Source: Demequina maris (GTDB lineage Bacteria; Actinomycetota; Actinomycetes; Actinomycetales; Demequinaceae). From it: DNA of 64,000 nt. A program made the position numbers and the translations under genes. The notes beneath the pieces were generated by a model that worked only from the letters and a program-made list of their open reading frames with translations, searched no databases and had not been told where the DNA came from. How positions within the stretch are numbered: the stretch's first letter is position 1; every line of letters starts with the position of its first letter. The stretch covers positions 1 through 64,000 of the forward strand of contig NZ_BBLX01000012.1 in the NCBI RefSeq assembly GCF_000971155.1. Reading direction: 5' to 3'. This document shows positions 25,577-34,690 of this stretch, one piece after another.

Positions 25577-26077
25577 TTACGCGGCGAACGACCGCAGCAT
25601 CCACGCCGCCTGCTCGTGCACCGCGAGGCGCGCGTTGAACAGGTCCGCGGTGGCCCCGTCGCCGGCGTCCTCCGCGACCTCCACGAGCGGGCGGACGAGG
25701 CGCGCGAGCGTCTCGTGGTCGCGCGCGAGGTTCTCCACCATCGTCATCGCGTCCGTGGTGCGCTCGTTGTCGGTGATCGAGGCGTGCTCGAGGAACTCTG
25801 CGAACGAGCCGGGAGCGCCGGAGCCGAGCGCGCGCATGCGCTCGGCCAGCACGTCGGCCGCCTCCCACAGCTCCTGGTACTGCTCCTCGAACATCAGGTG
25901 CAGCGAGCGGAAGTGCGGGCCGGTGACGTTCCAGTGGTAGCCGTGGGTCTTCACATAGAGCGTGAACGTGTCCGACAGGACCTGCGCGAGCCCCGCGTTG
26001 ATCGCCTTGAGGTCCTCCGCCTTGATCCCGATCCTCGGGGTCGACTCGGTCGTCTTCACGGGCGTCGTGGCAGCCAT
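25577..26077 (-). CDS. dps: Dps family ferritin-like DNA-protecting protein
   Basis: This 166-residue subunit belongs to a dodecameric iron-storing, DNA-protecting protein. The inter-subunit ferroxidase motif is HGYHWNVTGPHFRSLHLMFEEQYQELWEAADVLAERMRALG in outline, with the conserved His, Asp and Glu ligands. The rest is a four-helix bundle. GAGGAGG precedes ATG 26077. The N-terminal tail has three Lys in its first 22 residues and may touch DNA. It limits hydroxyl radical formation during oxidative or starvation stress. A CGCATCGTCC motif follows its stop codon. Confidence 0.93.
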   Translation of the reverse strand: MAATTPVKTTESTPRIGIKAEDLKAINAGLAQVLSDTFTLYVKTHGYHWNVTGPHFRSLHLMFEEQYQELWEAADVLAERMRALGSGAPGSFAEFLEHASITDNERTTDAMTMVENLARDHETLARLVRPLVEVAEDAGDGATADLFNARLAVHEQAAWMLRSFAA

Positions 26078-26242
26078 GGGTCCTCCTCTATCCGGTCTGC
26101 GGCACCGCAGGATCACGGCGCCGTCCTCTGAGGCCAACCGGACTCGGCGCTCGGTCATTCCCGCCCCGCCCGCCGCCCGCACGGCCACCCGTGACCTCCG
26201 CACCTGACGGAATGAGACCCCGCCCTGATACGTTCCGGGGGC

Positions 26243-26752
26243 ATGGAGCACATGCGTCTCGACCACCACCGCAAGGCGTCCGCCGAGCACTGCCCCGCCC
26301 CCGTCCTCGCCGACGCGCCGGGCGACGACGAGCTCGCCCTCGCGCTCGCGCGCACCCAGCGCGTCGCGGTCGTGGGCTGCTCCCCCAACCCGTCCCGCAC
26401 GAGCTACCAGATCGCCGTGTGGCTCATGGAGAACACCCCGTACGAGCTGTACCTCGTGAATCCCGCGGCGAACGGCGAGGAGATCCGCGGGCACGGCTTC
26501 TACGACTCGCTCGCCGAGCTGCCCGTCGCCGTCGACCTCGTCGACGTCTTCCGTCGCGCGGAGTTCACCCCCGCGATCGCCGCCTCGGCCGTGGACGTCC
26601 ACGCCAAGGCGCTGTGGCTCCAGCTCGGCATCACGCACCCTGACGCCATGGCCACCGCGCGCGGTGCCGGCATGGTCGCGGTCCAGAACCGCTGCATCAA
26701 GGTCGAGTACCGCCGCCTCGCGGATCGCATCGAGTCCTTCCGCGCGCTCTGA
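26243..26752 (+). CDS. CoA-binding protein (YccU-like)
   Basis: This 169-residue protein has a Rossmann-fold CoA_binding_2 domain. The landmarks are VAVVGCSPNPSRTSYQIAVWL, YLVNPAANGEEIRGHGFYDSL, and DVFRRAEFTPAIAASAV. A C-terminal ALWLQLGI / VQNRCIKVEYRRL region follows. The cellular role of stand-alone members is unclear. TACGTT lies eight bases before the ATG, suggesting a near-leaderless transcript. Confidence 0.88.
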   Translation: MEHMRLDHHRKASAEHCPAPVLADAPGDDELALALARTQRVAVVGCSPNPSRTSYQIAVWLMENTPYELYLVNPAANGEEIRGHGFYDSLAELPVAVDLVDVFRRAEFTPAIAASAVDVHAKALWLQLGITHPDAMATARGAGMVAVQNRCIKVEYRRLADRIESFRAL

Positions 26753-26839
26753 ACCGGGCGTCCCGGCCCGCGACATCCACGCGACGACGCGCCGCGCACG
26801 TGCCGGGCCGCGCATCGTCCCCGATGCCACCATGGCGAT

Positions 26840-28108
26840 ATGTCCGTCACGCCCGGGTATCGCCTGATCTCGCTCGCCCCTGATCGCGCGAGCGAGATGC
26901 TCGACGTCAACACGTGGGCCTTCACGGGCGAGATGCGCGCCGAGGACCTGGACGCGTACGCCTCCGAGATCCCGTTCTCGCGGACCCGCGCGATGGAGAT
27001 CCAGGACCCCGCGCACGGCGAGGTCGGCCGGCTCGCGGGCGTCGCGGCCTCCTACACCTTCCGGCTGCGGGTGCCCGGCGGCTCGCTCGTGCCCGTCGCG
27101 GGGCTGACCTGGGTGGGCGTCCACCCCGGCCACCGTCGGCGCGGCCTGCTGCGCGCGATGATGGGCGACCATCTCGCCGATGCGCGCGCCCGCGGCGAGG
27201 TCGCGTCCGCGCTCTACGCCGCCGAGACGGAGATCTACCAGCGCTTCGGCTACGGGCTGGCGGCGCGCCAGATCGACGTGCGGCTCCCCCGCGGCGCGGG
27301 GCTTCGTGAGATCCCGGGCGCGGCCGAGCTGCGCGTGCGGATCGAGGACGCGAGCCTCGAGCGCCACGGCGCGGCGCTCGCCCGCATCCAGCGGCGCATG
27401 GAGCGCCCCGGCACGCCCACGCTCGATCACGCCGATGCGCTGCGCGCGCGCTTCGCCGACCCCGGCGCGCACCGGCGCGACAGCGAGCGCATGCGGATCC
27501 TGCTGGTCGAGGAGCCCGACGGCACCCCCGTGGCCTACGCCCTGTTCCGGCGGGAGGGCAAGTGGGACGACGACGCGATCCCCGGCGGCACGCTGCACAC
27601 GTGGTCGTTCGGCGCCGACGGCGCCGCCGCCACGCACCGCCTCTGGTCCGTGCTGCTCGACCTCGACCTCATCGGCACGGTCAAGGCGTCCCCGCTCGCG
27701 ACCGACGACGCGCTGCTGTGGCTGCTCAAGGACCCGCGCAGCGCTCGCGCACGCATCCACGACAACATCTGGCTGCGCATCGTCGACGTGCCCGCCGCGC
27801 TCACCGCGCGCGAGTACCTGTGCCCCGTCGACGCCGTCATCGAGGTCACGGACCCCCTGTTCCACGACAACGCGGGGCCGTGGCGAGTCACGTCGCGCGA
27901 CGGCGAGGGCCACGTCGAGGCCGCGCCCGGCCAGGAGCCGGACCTCGTGATCGGCGTGCAGGAGCTGTCGGCCGCCTACCTGGGCGGTGTCAGCCTCGGC
28001 GCGCTCGCCTCGGCAGGGCTGATCGAGGAGCGCACCCCGGGCGCCGTGCACGCGCTCGCCGCGGCCTTCGAGTCCACCTCCGCGCCGGTCTGCAACCTGT
28101 TCTTCTGA
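26840..28108 (+). CDS. Eis-like N-acetyltransferase, copy 1
   Basis: This is a 422-residue protein with the Eis architecture. The N-terminal GNAT domain carries acetyl-CoA motif WVGVHPGHRRRGLLRAMM (near residue 93). A second GNAT-like domain follows, then a C-terminal SCP2-like domain from about residue 300. In characterised Eis proteins the C-terminal carboxylate acts in catalysis; this protein ends in Phe (CNLFF), consistent with that. Eis enzymes acetylate amines including aminoglycosides; the substrate here is unknown. It is followed 103 bp later by a paralogue. Confidence 0.88.
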   Translation: MSVTPGYRLISLAPDRASEMLDVNTWAFTGEMRAEDLDAYASEIPFSRTRAMEIQDPAHGEVGRLAGVAASYTFRLRVPGGSLVPVAGLTWVGVHPGHRRRGLLRAMMGDHLADARARGEVASALYAAETEIYQRFGYGLAARQIDVRLPRGAGLREIPGAAELRVRIEDASLERHGAALARIQRRMERPGTPTLDHADALRARFADPGAHRRDSERMRILLVEEPDGTPVAYALFRREGKWDDDAIPGGTLHTWSFGADGAAATHRLWSVLLDLDLIGTVKASPLATDDALLWLLKDPRSARARIHDNIWLRIVDVPAALTAREYLCPVDAVIEVTDPLFHDNAGPWRVTSRDGEGHVEAAPGQEPDLVIGVQELSAAYLGGVSLGALASAGLIEERTPGAVHALAAAFESTSAPVCNLFF

Positions 28109-28211
28109 CGGCCACGGCGGCGCGCATCGTCCCCTCTGCCAGGCCGCATTCCCGCGGGTGAGCAACCCCACAGGATTGGGAGACCGCCGCGCGTCGTGAC
28201 ACGGTGGAGGG

Positions 28212-29471
28212 ATGAAGAAGGCAGAGGGATACCGACCGATCTCCATCCCGGAGGACCGTCTCGACGAGTTCTTCGACGTGGTCCAGTGGGCCTTCGTCGG
28301 CGAATGGCTGAGGGAGGACCGGCAGGACTACGTGGGCGCGCTCCCCGTCGAGCGCGCCCGCGCGCTCGAGGTGACCGATGCGCGGCACGGCCGCACCGGC
28401 GAGGTCGCCGCGGTGCACGCGAGCTTCGGCACCGAGATGGTGGTGCCGGGCGGCCGCAGGGTGCCCACCGCGGGGCTGTCGTGGCTGGGCGTGCACCCCG
28501 CGCATCGTCGCCGCGGGCTGATGACGCGCATGATCCACGACCACTTCGAGCGCTCGCTCGCGCGCGGCGAGGCGGTCTCGGTGCTCTACGCGATGGAGGC
28601 GCCCATCTACGCGCGCTTCGGCTACGGGATGGGCTCGCAGACGGTGAAGGCGGAGATCCCGCGCGGCGCGAAGATGTGGGACATCGACGGGTCCGACGAC
28701 CTCACGGTGCGTCTCGAGCGCGCCTCGTTCGACGAGCACGACGTGCTCGTCGCGGGGCTGCAGGCCCGGCTCGACCGCCCGGGCACGGTGATCAACGCCG
28801 TCGGCTCGGGCCGCAACGCGCGCTTCACGGACCCCGTGGGCAACCGGCGCGGGATGGAGCGGTGGCGCCTCGCGATCGTCGAGGACGCCGGCGAGCCGGT
28901 CGCGTACGCGTTCTTCCGCCGCCATGCCCGCTCGTCCGTGGGCATCCACGACGGCGTGTGCCAGGTGCGCGAGCACGGCGCCCTGACGCCGGCCGCCGCG
29001 CAGCGCCTGTGGGAGACGCTGACCGACTTCGACCTGGTCGAGACCACGATGACCGAGAACCTCGCCACCGACGACCCGCTGCTGCACCAGCTCAAGGATC
29101 CCCGCGGGGTCCGCTCGAAGGTCATCGACAACCTGTGGGTGCGCCTGCTCGACGTGCCCACCGCGCTCGCGGCGCGCGAGTACTTCCACGACTGCGACGT
29201 CGCGATCGAGCTCGCCGACAAGCACGTCCCCGGCAACACCGGCACGTGGCGACTGCGCGTCGCGGGCGGCGAGGCCGAGGTGACGCGGACGGACGATGCG
29301 CCGGACCTCACCATGGACATCCGTCACCTGTCGCAGTGCTACCTAGGCGCCACCTCGCTCGAGGCGCTGGTGCGGGCCGGGCTGGTGCGCGAGCACACGC
29401 CGGGTCAGGCACGCGAGCTCGCGATCGCGATGCTGTCCCCCGTCGCGCCGCTGGCGAACTGGGACTTCTGA
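28212..29471 (+). CDS. Eis-like N-acetyltransferase, copy 2
   Basis: This 419-residue paralogue of the upstream gene has the same three-domain layout and the motif WLGVHPAHRRRGLMTRMI. The catalytic-region YARFGYGMGSQTVK matches YQRFGYGLAARQID in copy 1. It too ends in Phe (ANWDF). The loops diverge clearly, so the duplication is old. GTGGAGGG precedes the ATG. It converges on rpiB with nine bases between stops. Confidence 0.88.
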   Translation: MKKAEGYRPISIPEDRLDEFFDVVQWAFVGEWLREDRQDYVGALPVERARALEVTDARHGRTGEVAAVHASFGTEMVVPGGRRVPTAGLSWLGVHPAHRRRGLMTRMIHDHFERSLARGEAVSVLYAMEAPIYARFGYGMGSQTVKAEIPRGAKMWDIDGSDDLTVRLERASFDEHDVLVAGLQARLDRPGTVINAVGSGRNARFTDPVGNRRGMERWRLAIVEDAGEPVAYAFFRRHARSSVGIHDGVCQVREHGALTPAAAQRLWETLTDFDLVETTMTENLATDDPLLHQLKDPRGVRSKVIDNLWVRLLDVPTALAAREYFHDCDVAIELADKHVPGNTGTWRLRVAGGEAEVTRTDDAPDLTMDIRHLSQCYLGATSLEALVRAGLVREHTPGQARELAIAMLSPVAPLANWDF

Positions 29472-29480
29472 GCGCGGCGC

Positions 29481-29933
29481 CTAGCGCTGCGCCTCGAAGT
29501 CCTTCATGAGGTCGATGCGGCGCTGGTGGCGCTCGTCGCCCGAGAACGGCTCGGCGATGAACGCGTCCGCGATCGCGGTGGCCTCCTCGAGCGAGTGCAT
29601 GCGGGCGCCGATCGAGCCGATCTGCGCGTCGTTGTGCTGGCGCGCGAGCTTCGCGGTCTCGACCGACCAGATCAGCGCGGCGCGGATGCCGGTGACGCGG
29701 TTGGCGGCGAGCTGCTCGCCGTTGCCCGAGCCGCCGATGACGATGCCGAGGTCGGCGCCGTCGCTCGCGGCGACGGCCTCGGCCGCGGCGATGCACATCG
29801 GCGGGTAGTCGTCGAGCGCGTCGTACTCGTACGCGCCGTGGTCGACGACCTCCTGGCCGGCACCGGTGAGGTGGGAGACGAGGTGCTGCTTGAGCTCGAA
29901 GCCTGCATGATCGGCGGCGATGTGGATGCGCAT
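29481..29933 (-). CDS. rpiB: Ribose-5-phosphate isomerase B
   Basis: This 150-residue RpiB/LacAB-family enzyme interconverts ribose-5-P and ribulose-5-P in the pentose phosphate pathway. The N-terminal motif is IHIAADHAGFELKQHL. In the central GIVIGGSGNGEQLAAN the position of the catalytic Cys of many RpiBs is Ser, as in mycobacterial-type RpiB where a Glu acts instead. NDAQIGSIGARMH and the HQRRIDLM tail complete the family pattern. ATG 29933 is taken because an upstream extension lacks homology. Confidence 0.93.
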   Translation of the reverse strand: MRIHIAADHAGFELKQHLVSHLTGAGQEVVDHGAYEYDALDDYPPMCIAAAEAVAASDGADLGIVIGGSGNGEQLAANRVTGIRAALIWSVETAKLARQHNDAQIGSIGARMHSLEEATAIADAFIAEPFSGDERHQRRIDLMKDFEAQR

Positions 29934-29965
29934 GAGCCCATTCTGCCAGCGCGCGCGACGTGGGC

Positions 29966-30059
29966 TGCCAATGACAGTGGTGACGGACGATGCGGGAAGG
30001 AGCGCTGTGCCTCCACGCACGAGTCCCTCGGGCCACACCGGTCACATCTGTCATTGGCA
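29966..30059. repeat. 94-bp palindromic element with 19-bp inverted ends
   Basis: TGCCAATGACAGTGGTGAC (29966-29984) is matched in reverse complement by 30041-30059 with 17 of 19 positions. The interior carries one GGACGATGCG. It sits between the divergent rpiB and pepO genes and may also hold their promoters. No gene is encoded. Confidence 0.7.
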
Positions 30060-30119
30060 ATCACCCGACCGCGGCCTCGCCGTGAGCGAAACCGCCGCGT
30101 CCCGCGCATCGTCCACCCC

Positions 30120-30125
30120 TAGGGT
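30120..30125 (+). promoter_or_regulatory. Leaderless -10 element of pepO
   Basis: TAGGGT ends seven bases before ATG 30133 with no clear Shine-Dalgarno, matching the recurrent leaderless geometry of the window. Confidence 0.45.
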
Positions 30126-30132
30126 GAGAGGC

Positions 30133-32070
30133 ATGACGCTCCACTCCGGCATCGACCAGTCCGAGTTCTCCCCGACCGTCCGTGCGCAGGACGACTTCTT
30201 CCGGTACGTCTCCGGGCCGTGGGAGGCGACGCACGAGATCCCCGGCGACCGGTCGGCGGACGGCTCGTTCTACACGCTCCGTGACGAGGCCGAGAAGCAC
30301 GTGCGGGTGATCATCGAGGAGGCGGACCGCGAGAGCCAGATCGGCGCGCTGTACGCGTCGTTCATGGACGTCGACCGTGTCAACTCGCTGGGCGTGAGCC
30401 CGCTCGAGCCGGACCTTGCGAAGGTCGAGGCCGCGACCACGCACGAGGAGCTCGCCCGCGCGATGGGCGAGCTGCAGCGCGACGGCATCTCCGGCACCGC
30501 CGGCTACTACGTCTTCGCGGACCGCCTCGACCCCGACCGCAACGTGGTCTACCTGGGCCAGTCCGGCATCGGCCTGCCCGACGAGGCGTACTACCGCGAC
30601 GACGCGCACGCCGAGACGCGCGAGAAGTACGTCGCCCACGTCGACCGCATGGCGGGCCTCACGGGTCTCGCCTTCGACTCGTCCACCGTGGTGGGCCTCG
30701 AGACCGCGATCGCGCGCGAGCACTGGGATGTGGTGAAGACCCGCGAGGCGGAGCTCACGCACAACCCGACCACGCTCGACGGCCTCGCCGCCGACGCGCC
30801 CGGCTTCGAGTGGTCCGTGTGGGCGGAGGCGATCCGCATGCCGGAGGCCGCGCACGCGCTCCTCGTGGTGGGCGAGCCGTCGTACTTCACGGCCTTCGCG
30901 AAGATCTGGGCCGAGACGGACCTCGAAACCTGGAAGGCGTACCTGCGCTGGCGCATCGTGAACTCTCGCGCCGCGTACCTCACCGAGGACCTCTCCAAGG
31001 CGAACTTCGACTTCTACGGCACCGTGCTGTCGGGCGCGACCGAGCAGCGCGAGCGGTGGAAGCGCGCGGTCAGCCTGGTCGAGGGCGTCGCGGGCGAACT
31101 GGTGGGCCAGGAGTACGTCTCGCGCCACTTCCCGCCGGCGTACAAGGAGCAGATGGACGCGCTGGTCGCGAACCTCATCGAGGCGTACCGCGTCTCGATC
31201 GAGGACCTCGACTGGATGACGCCGGCGACGAAGGACAAGGCGCTCGAGAAGCTGCGCCAGTTCACGCCCAAGATCGGCTACCCCGACAAGTGGCGCGACT
31301 ACACGGGCCTCGAGGTGTCGCCCGACGACCTCGTGGGCAACGTGCGCGCCGCGAGCGCGTTCGAGGAGGACTGGGAGTGGGCGAAGATCGGCAAGCCCGT
31401 CGACCGCTCCGAGTGGCTCATGACGCCGCAGACGGTCAACGCCTACTACCTGCCCGTCGCGAACGAGATCGTGTTCCCCGCGGCGATCCTGCAGCCGCCG
31501 TTCTTCCACCCCGACGCGGACGACGCGGTCAACTACGGCGGCATCGGCTCGGTGATCGGCCACGAGATCGGCCACGGCTTCGACGACCAGGGCTCGAAGT
31601 ACTCGGGCACCGGCGCGCTCGAGGACTGGTGGACCGAGGACGACCGCAGCGCGTTCATGGAGCGCGCCAAGCGCCTCATCGAGCAGTACAACGGCTACTC
31701 CCCCGCGCAGCTCGCCGGCTCGCACCACGTCAACGGCGCGCTCACGGTGGGTGAGAACATCGGCGACCTCGCGGGCGTCGAGATCTCGCTCAAGGCCTAC
31801 GAGATCGCTCTCGGCCACCCGATCGCGGAGGCGCCCGAGGTGGACGGCCTCACCGCGGTGCAGCGCTTCTTCATCGGCTACGCGCTGACCGAGCGCATGA
31901 AGGTCCGCTCCGAGGCGCTCGTCACGCGTCTCGCCACGGACCCGCACTCGCCCAGCGAGTTCCGCGTCAACGGCATCGTGCGCAACATGGACGCCTGGTA
32001 CGAGGCGTTCGAGGTGTCGGCCGAGGACGAGCTGTGGCTCGCCCCCGAGGAGCGCGTCTCCATCTGGTGA
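30133..32070 (+). CDS. pepO: M13 family zinc metallopeptidase (PepO/neprilysin-like)
   Basis: This 645-residue M13 oligopeptidase has the zinc motif HEIGH in SVIGHEIGHGFDDQGSKY. The third ligand Glu and Asp lie in ENIGDLAGVEISLKAY, and the substrate-binding NAYY lies in VNAYYLPVANEIVFPAAILQPPFF. It has no signal peptide, so it is probably cytoplasmic, like actinobacterial and lactococcal PepO. It cleaves peptides of moderate length. The 15-bp terminator hairpin follows the stop. Confidence 0.94.
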   Translation: MTLHSGIDQSEFSPTVRAQDDFFRYVSGPWEATHEIPGDRSADGSFYTLRDEAEKHVRVIIEEADRESQIGALYASFMDVDRVNSLGVSPLEPDLAKVEAATTHEELARAMGELQRDGISGTAGYYVFADRLDPDRNVVYLGQSGIGLPDEAYYRDDAHAETREKYVAHVDRMAGLTGLAFDSSTVVGLETAIAREHWDVVKTREAELTHNPTTLDGLAADAPGFEWSVWAEAIRMPEAAHALLVVGEPSYFTAFAKIWAETDLETWKAYLRWRIVNSRAAYLTEDLSKANFDFYGTVLSGATEQRERWKRAVSLVEGVAGELVGQEYVSRHFPPAYKEQMDALVANLIEAYRVSIEDLDWMTPATKDKALEKLRQFTPKIGYPDKWRDYTGLEVSPDDLVGNVRAASAFEEDWEWAKIGKPVDRSEWLMTPQTVNAYYLPVANEIVFPAAILQPPFFHPDADDAVNYGGIGSVIGHEIGHGFDDQGSKYSGTGALEDWWTEDDRSAFMERAKRLIEQYNGYSPAQLAGSHHVNGALTVGENIGDLAGVEISLKAYEIALGHPIAEAPEVDGLTAVQRFFIGYALTERMKVRSEALVTRLATDPHSPSEFRVNGIVRNMDAWYEAFEVSAEDELWLAPEERVSIW

Positions 32071-32086
32071 TCGCTCTCTGAGCCGC

Positions 32087-32119
32087 GACGTCCCGGGCCC
32101 CCGAGGGGCCCGGGACGTC
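32087..32119 (+). terminator. pepO terminator hairpin
   Basis: GACGTCCCGGGCCCC and GGGGCCCGGGACGTC form a perfect 15-bp stem with a CGA loop, 16 bases after the pepO stop. Confidence 0.93.
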
Positions 32120-32212
32120 CTGTGTGCGGGCCGCGCGGGGTCTCGCCGCGCGCCCGGTGGCACCCGGTGCTAGACCAGGTGGGGGGAGCTCGGCGCGGAC
32201 AGGGGATTCGGG

Positions 32213-32800
32213 ATGAGCGCGAGGACCGTGGCGGGCCTGGCCGCGACGATGCTGGCGGTCGCCCTGGGGGTCGGCGGCTGCTGGACGGACCGCGAACCGG
32301 AGCCGGAGTGCATCACGCCGTCGTCCACGTGCGGTCCCCTCGATGCTGCCGCGAGCGCCTCCGCCACCGAGCCCGCGACGGTGGACGCCGCCGCAGCGAC
32401 AGGCTTGCCGGACCCGTGCGACCTGCTGTCGGCCGCGGACCTCGAGGCGGCGTCGGGCGTCGGCTTCGGGGGCGGCGTGCTCGCCGAGGACATCGCCACC
32501 GAGACGCAGGCGTCGTGCGTGTGGAACGCGATCGACGGCCCCCTCCCCATCGTGCAGGTGCTCGTGGTGGCGGGAGCGGACCTGGCGGCGTCGCAGCGAG
32601 AGTCCACCGAGGAGTGGATGGGGGCGTCCGCCGACGTCGACGTGGCGGGCGCGACCGACGCCTACGCCGTCGGCGAGGGCACGATCCTCGGCATGCAGGT
32701 GGACGACGTGTTCGTCGAGGTGTCCTACATGAGCGGCGACGAGGGCGACCTCACCGCCATCACGGCCGACATCGCCGAGGTCGTGGCGGGGAACCTCTAG
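32213..32800 (+). CDS. DUF3558-like lipoprotein, copy 1
   Basis: This 195-residue exported protein has a signal peptide ending in the lipobox VGGC at about residue 23, then a Ser/Ala/Thr-rich linker to about residue 65. The mature domain starts LPDPCDLLSAADLEAASG, and its second Cys lies in ASCVWNAIDG; the two can form a disulfide. This layout matches actinobacterial DUF3558-type lipoproteins. The gene at 40491 has the same plan. The function is unknown. Confidence 0.7.
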   Translation: MSARTVAGLAATMLAVALGVGGCWTDREPEPECITPSSTCGPLDAAASASATEPATVDAAAATGLPDPCDLLSAADLEAASGVGFGGGVLAEDIATETQASCVWNAIDGPLPIVQVLVVAGADLAASQRESTEEWMGASADVDVAGATDAYAVGEGTILGMQVDDVFVEVSYMSGDEGDLTAITADIAEVVAGNL

Positions 32801-32844
32801 CCGTCAGCACCTCGGCCCCCACTTCAGCCCCGCCGCAGCCCCAG

Positions 32845-32919
32845 AAGTCACACATCTGACGCCGGGTACACGCGGATCCCCGTTCGGCCGCCGGATACCG
32901 ATCGCCAGATGTGTGACTT
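32845..32919. repeat. 75-bp palindromic element with 14-bp perfect inverted ends
   Basis: AAGTCACACATCTG (32845-32858) and CAGATGTGTGACTT (32906-32919) are exact complements around 47 bases that include CCGGGTAC and CCGGATACC. It lies between the convergent lipoprotein and GH13 genes, 44 bases after the former's stop. It is AT-richer at the ends than its surroundings. Confidence 0.75.
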
Positions 32920-32956
32920 GCGGTGAGGGGGCGCGGCCGACCAGGCACGATGCGCG

Positions 32957-34657
32957 CTACCGGTGCAGGTAGACCCGGGCCTCCCACGGGCCGAGCGGGA
33001 TCTCGCCCGCGCCGGCCGGGTAGGGCGTCGCCTCCGAGCCGAGGTTGTGCAGGATGAGCCCGCCGTGCGCGACGTCCACGCGCGCGGTCGCGTCCGCGCC
33101 CGAGACGTTCACCACCACGGTCAGCACCGTGCCGTCGAGCACGCGGCGGTACGCGAACACCTGCGGGTCCTCGTGAAGCAGCATCTCGAACGAGCCGTGC
33201 GCGACCACGTCCTCGGAGTGCCGGAGCGCGATGAGCGCGCGGTAGAACGATGCGACCGAGTCCGGGTCCTCGCGCTGCGCCTCCGCGTTGAGCCACGTGT
33301 GGTTGCGCGTCACCGGAAGCCACGGCGTGCCGGTGGTGAAGCCGGCGTGCGGCGAGGCGTCCCACTGCACGGGGGTGCGCGCGTTGTCGCGGCTCTGCGC
33401 CGCGAGCCCGTCCATGATCCGCTCGATGGGAACGTCGAGCTCGCGGAGCTCGTCGTACGCGCCCAGCGACTCGACGTCGTGGTACTCGTCGATGGACGTG
33501 AAGCCGGCGTTCGTCATGCCGATCTCCTCGCCCTGGTAGATGTACGGCGTGCCGCGCATGAGGTGCAGCACGGCCGCGAGCGCCTTCGCGGACGCGGCCC
33601 AGTGGTCACGGTCGTCGCCGAAGCGCGACACCACGCGCGGCTGGTCGTGGTTGTCCCAGTACAGCGAGTTCCAGCCCCGCTCCGCGAGCGCGTGCTGCCA
33701 GCGCGCGAAGATCGACTTGAGGCGCACGAGGTCGAGCGGCTGCGGGTCGAACTTGCCCAGCGGCCCGTGGTCGACGTCGACGTGCTCGAACTGGAAGATC
33801 ATGTCGACCTCGGCCCGCTCGGCGTCGGTGAACAGCACCGCATCGTCCACCGTCGCTCCGGGCGTCTCGCCCACGGTGAGGAACCGTCCCTCGCGCCCGG
33901 CGAACACCTCGCGGTGCATCTCCTGGAGGAACTCGTGGTTGCGGGGCCCGCACGCGTAGAGCGGGAAGCCGTTGCCGAGCCCGCCCGGCAGCGGCTCGCC
34001 GTCGCGCAGCGGCAGGGTCTTCGAGATGAGGTTGATGACGTCCATGCGGAAGCCGTCGACCCCGCGGTCGAGCCACCAGTTCATCATCGCGTAGACGGCC
34101 TCGCGGACCTCGGGGTTCTCCCAGTTGAGGTCCGGCTGCTTCTGGTGGAACAGGTGGAGGTAGTACTCGCCCGACTCCTCGTCGAAGGCCCACGACGGGC
34201 CCGAGAAGAACGCCCGCCAGTTGGTGGGCTCGGCGCCGGTGGCGCCGGGCTCGAAGCCCTCGCGCGGCGGTCGCCACCAGTACCAGTCGCGCTTGGGGCT
34301 GCGCTTCGACGAGCGGGACTCGAGGAACCAGGGGTGCTCGTCCGACGTGTGGTTGACCACGAGGTCCATGACGATCTTCATCCCGCGGGCGTGCGCCGCC
34401 GTCAGCAGCGCGTCGAAGTCCTCAAGGTCGCCGAAGGTCGGGTCGATGGCCTGGTAGTCGGCGATGTCGTAGCCGTTGTCGGCCTGCGGCGACGCGTAGA
34501 TGGGCGACAGCCAGATGACGTCGACGCCGAGCCACGCCAGGTGGTCGAGGCGCGAGCGGATCCCGTTGAGGTCGCCGATGCCGTCGCCGTCCGAGTCCTG
34601 GAAGCTCCTGGGGTACACCTGGTACACCACCGCGGACTTCCACCAGTCGTCGCTCAC
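32957..34657 (-). CDS. GH13 alpha-glucosidase / oligo-1,6-glucosidase
   Basis: This 566-residue cytoplasmic (beta/alpha)8 glucosidase releases glucose from short alpha-glucans. The catalytic nucleophile is Asp206 in GFRMDVIN, the acid/base is Glu264 in VGETPG, and the third acid is in WDNHDQPR. The N-terminal DGDGIGDLNGI loop is typical. Val directly after the nucleophile is associated with alpha-1,6 preference in this family, so isomalto-oligosaccharides are likely substrates. It lies 33 bp downstream of an ABC exporter gene on the same strand. With malQ at 50541 it suggests alpha-glucan use. Confidence 0.92.
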   Translation of the reverse strand: MSDDWWKSAVVYQVYPRSFQDSDGDGIGDLNGIRSRLDHLAWLGVDVIWLSPIYASPQADNGYDIADYQAIDPTFGDLEDFDALLTAAHARGMKIVMDLVVNHTSDEHPWFLESRSSKRSPKRDWYWWRPPREGFEPGATGAEPTNWRAFFSGPSWAFDEESGEYYLHLFHQKQPDLNWENPEVREAVYAMMNWWLDRGVDGFRMDVINLISKTLPLRDGEPLPGGLGNGFPLYACGPRNHEFLQEMHREVFAGREGRFLTVGETPGATVDDAVLFTDAERAEVDMIFQFEHVDVDHGPLGKFDPQPLDLVRLKSIFARWQHALAERGWNSLYWDNHDQPRVVSRFGDDRDHWAASAKALAAVLHLMRGTPYIYQGEEIGMTNAGFTSIDEYHDVESLGAYDELRELDVPIERIMDGLAAQSRDNARTPVQWDASPHAGFTTGTPWLPVTRNHTWLNAEAQREDPDSVASFYRALIALRHSEDVVAHGSFEMLLHEDPQVFAYRRVLDGTVLTVVVNVSGADATARVDVAHGGLILHNLGSEATPYPAGAGEIPLGPWEARVYLHR

Positions 34658-34690
34658 GGGCGCTCCTCTCGCATCGTCGCTCGATCCACC

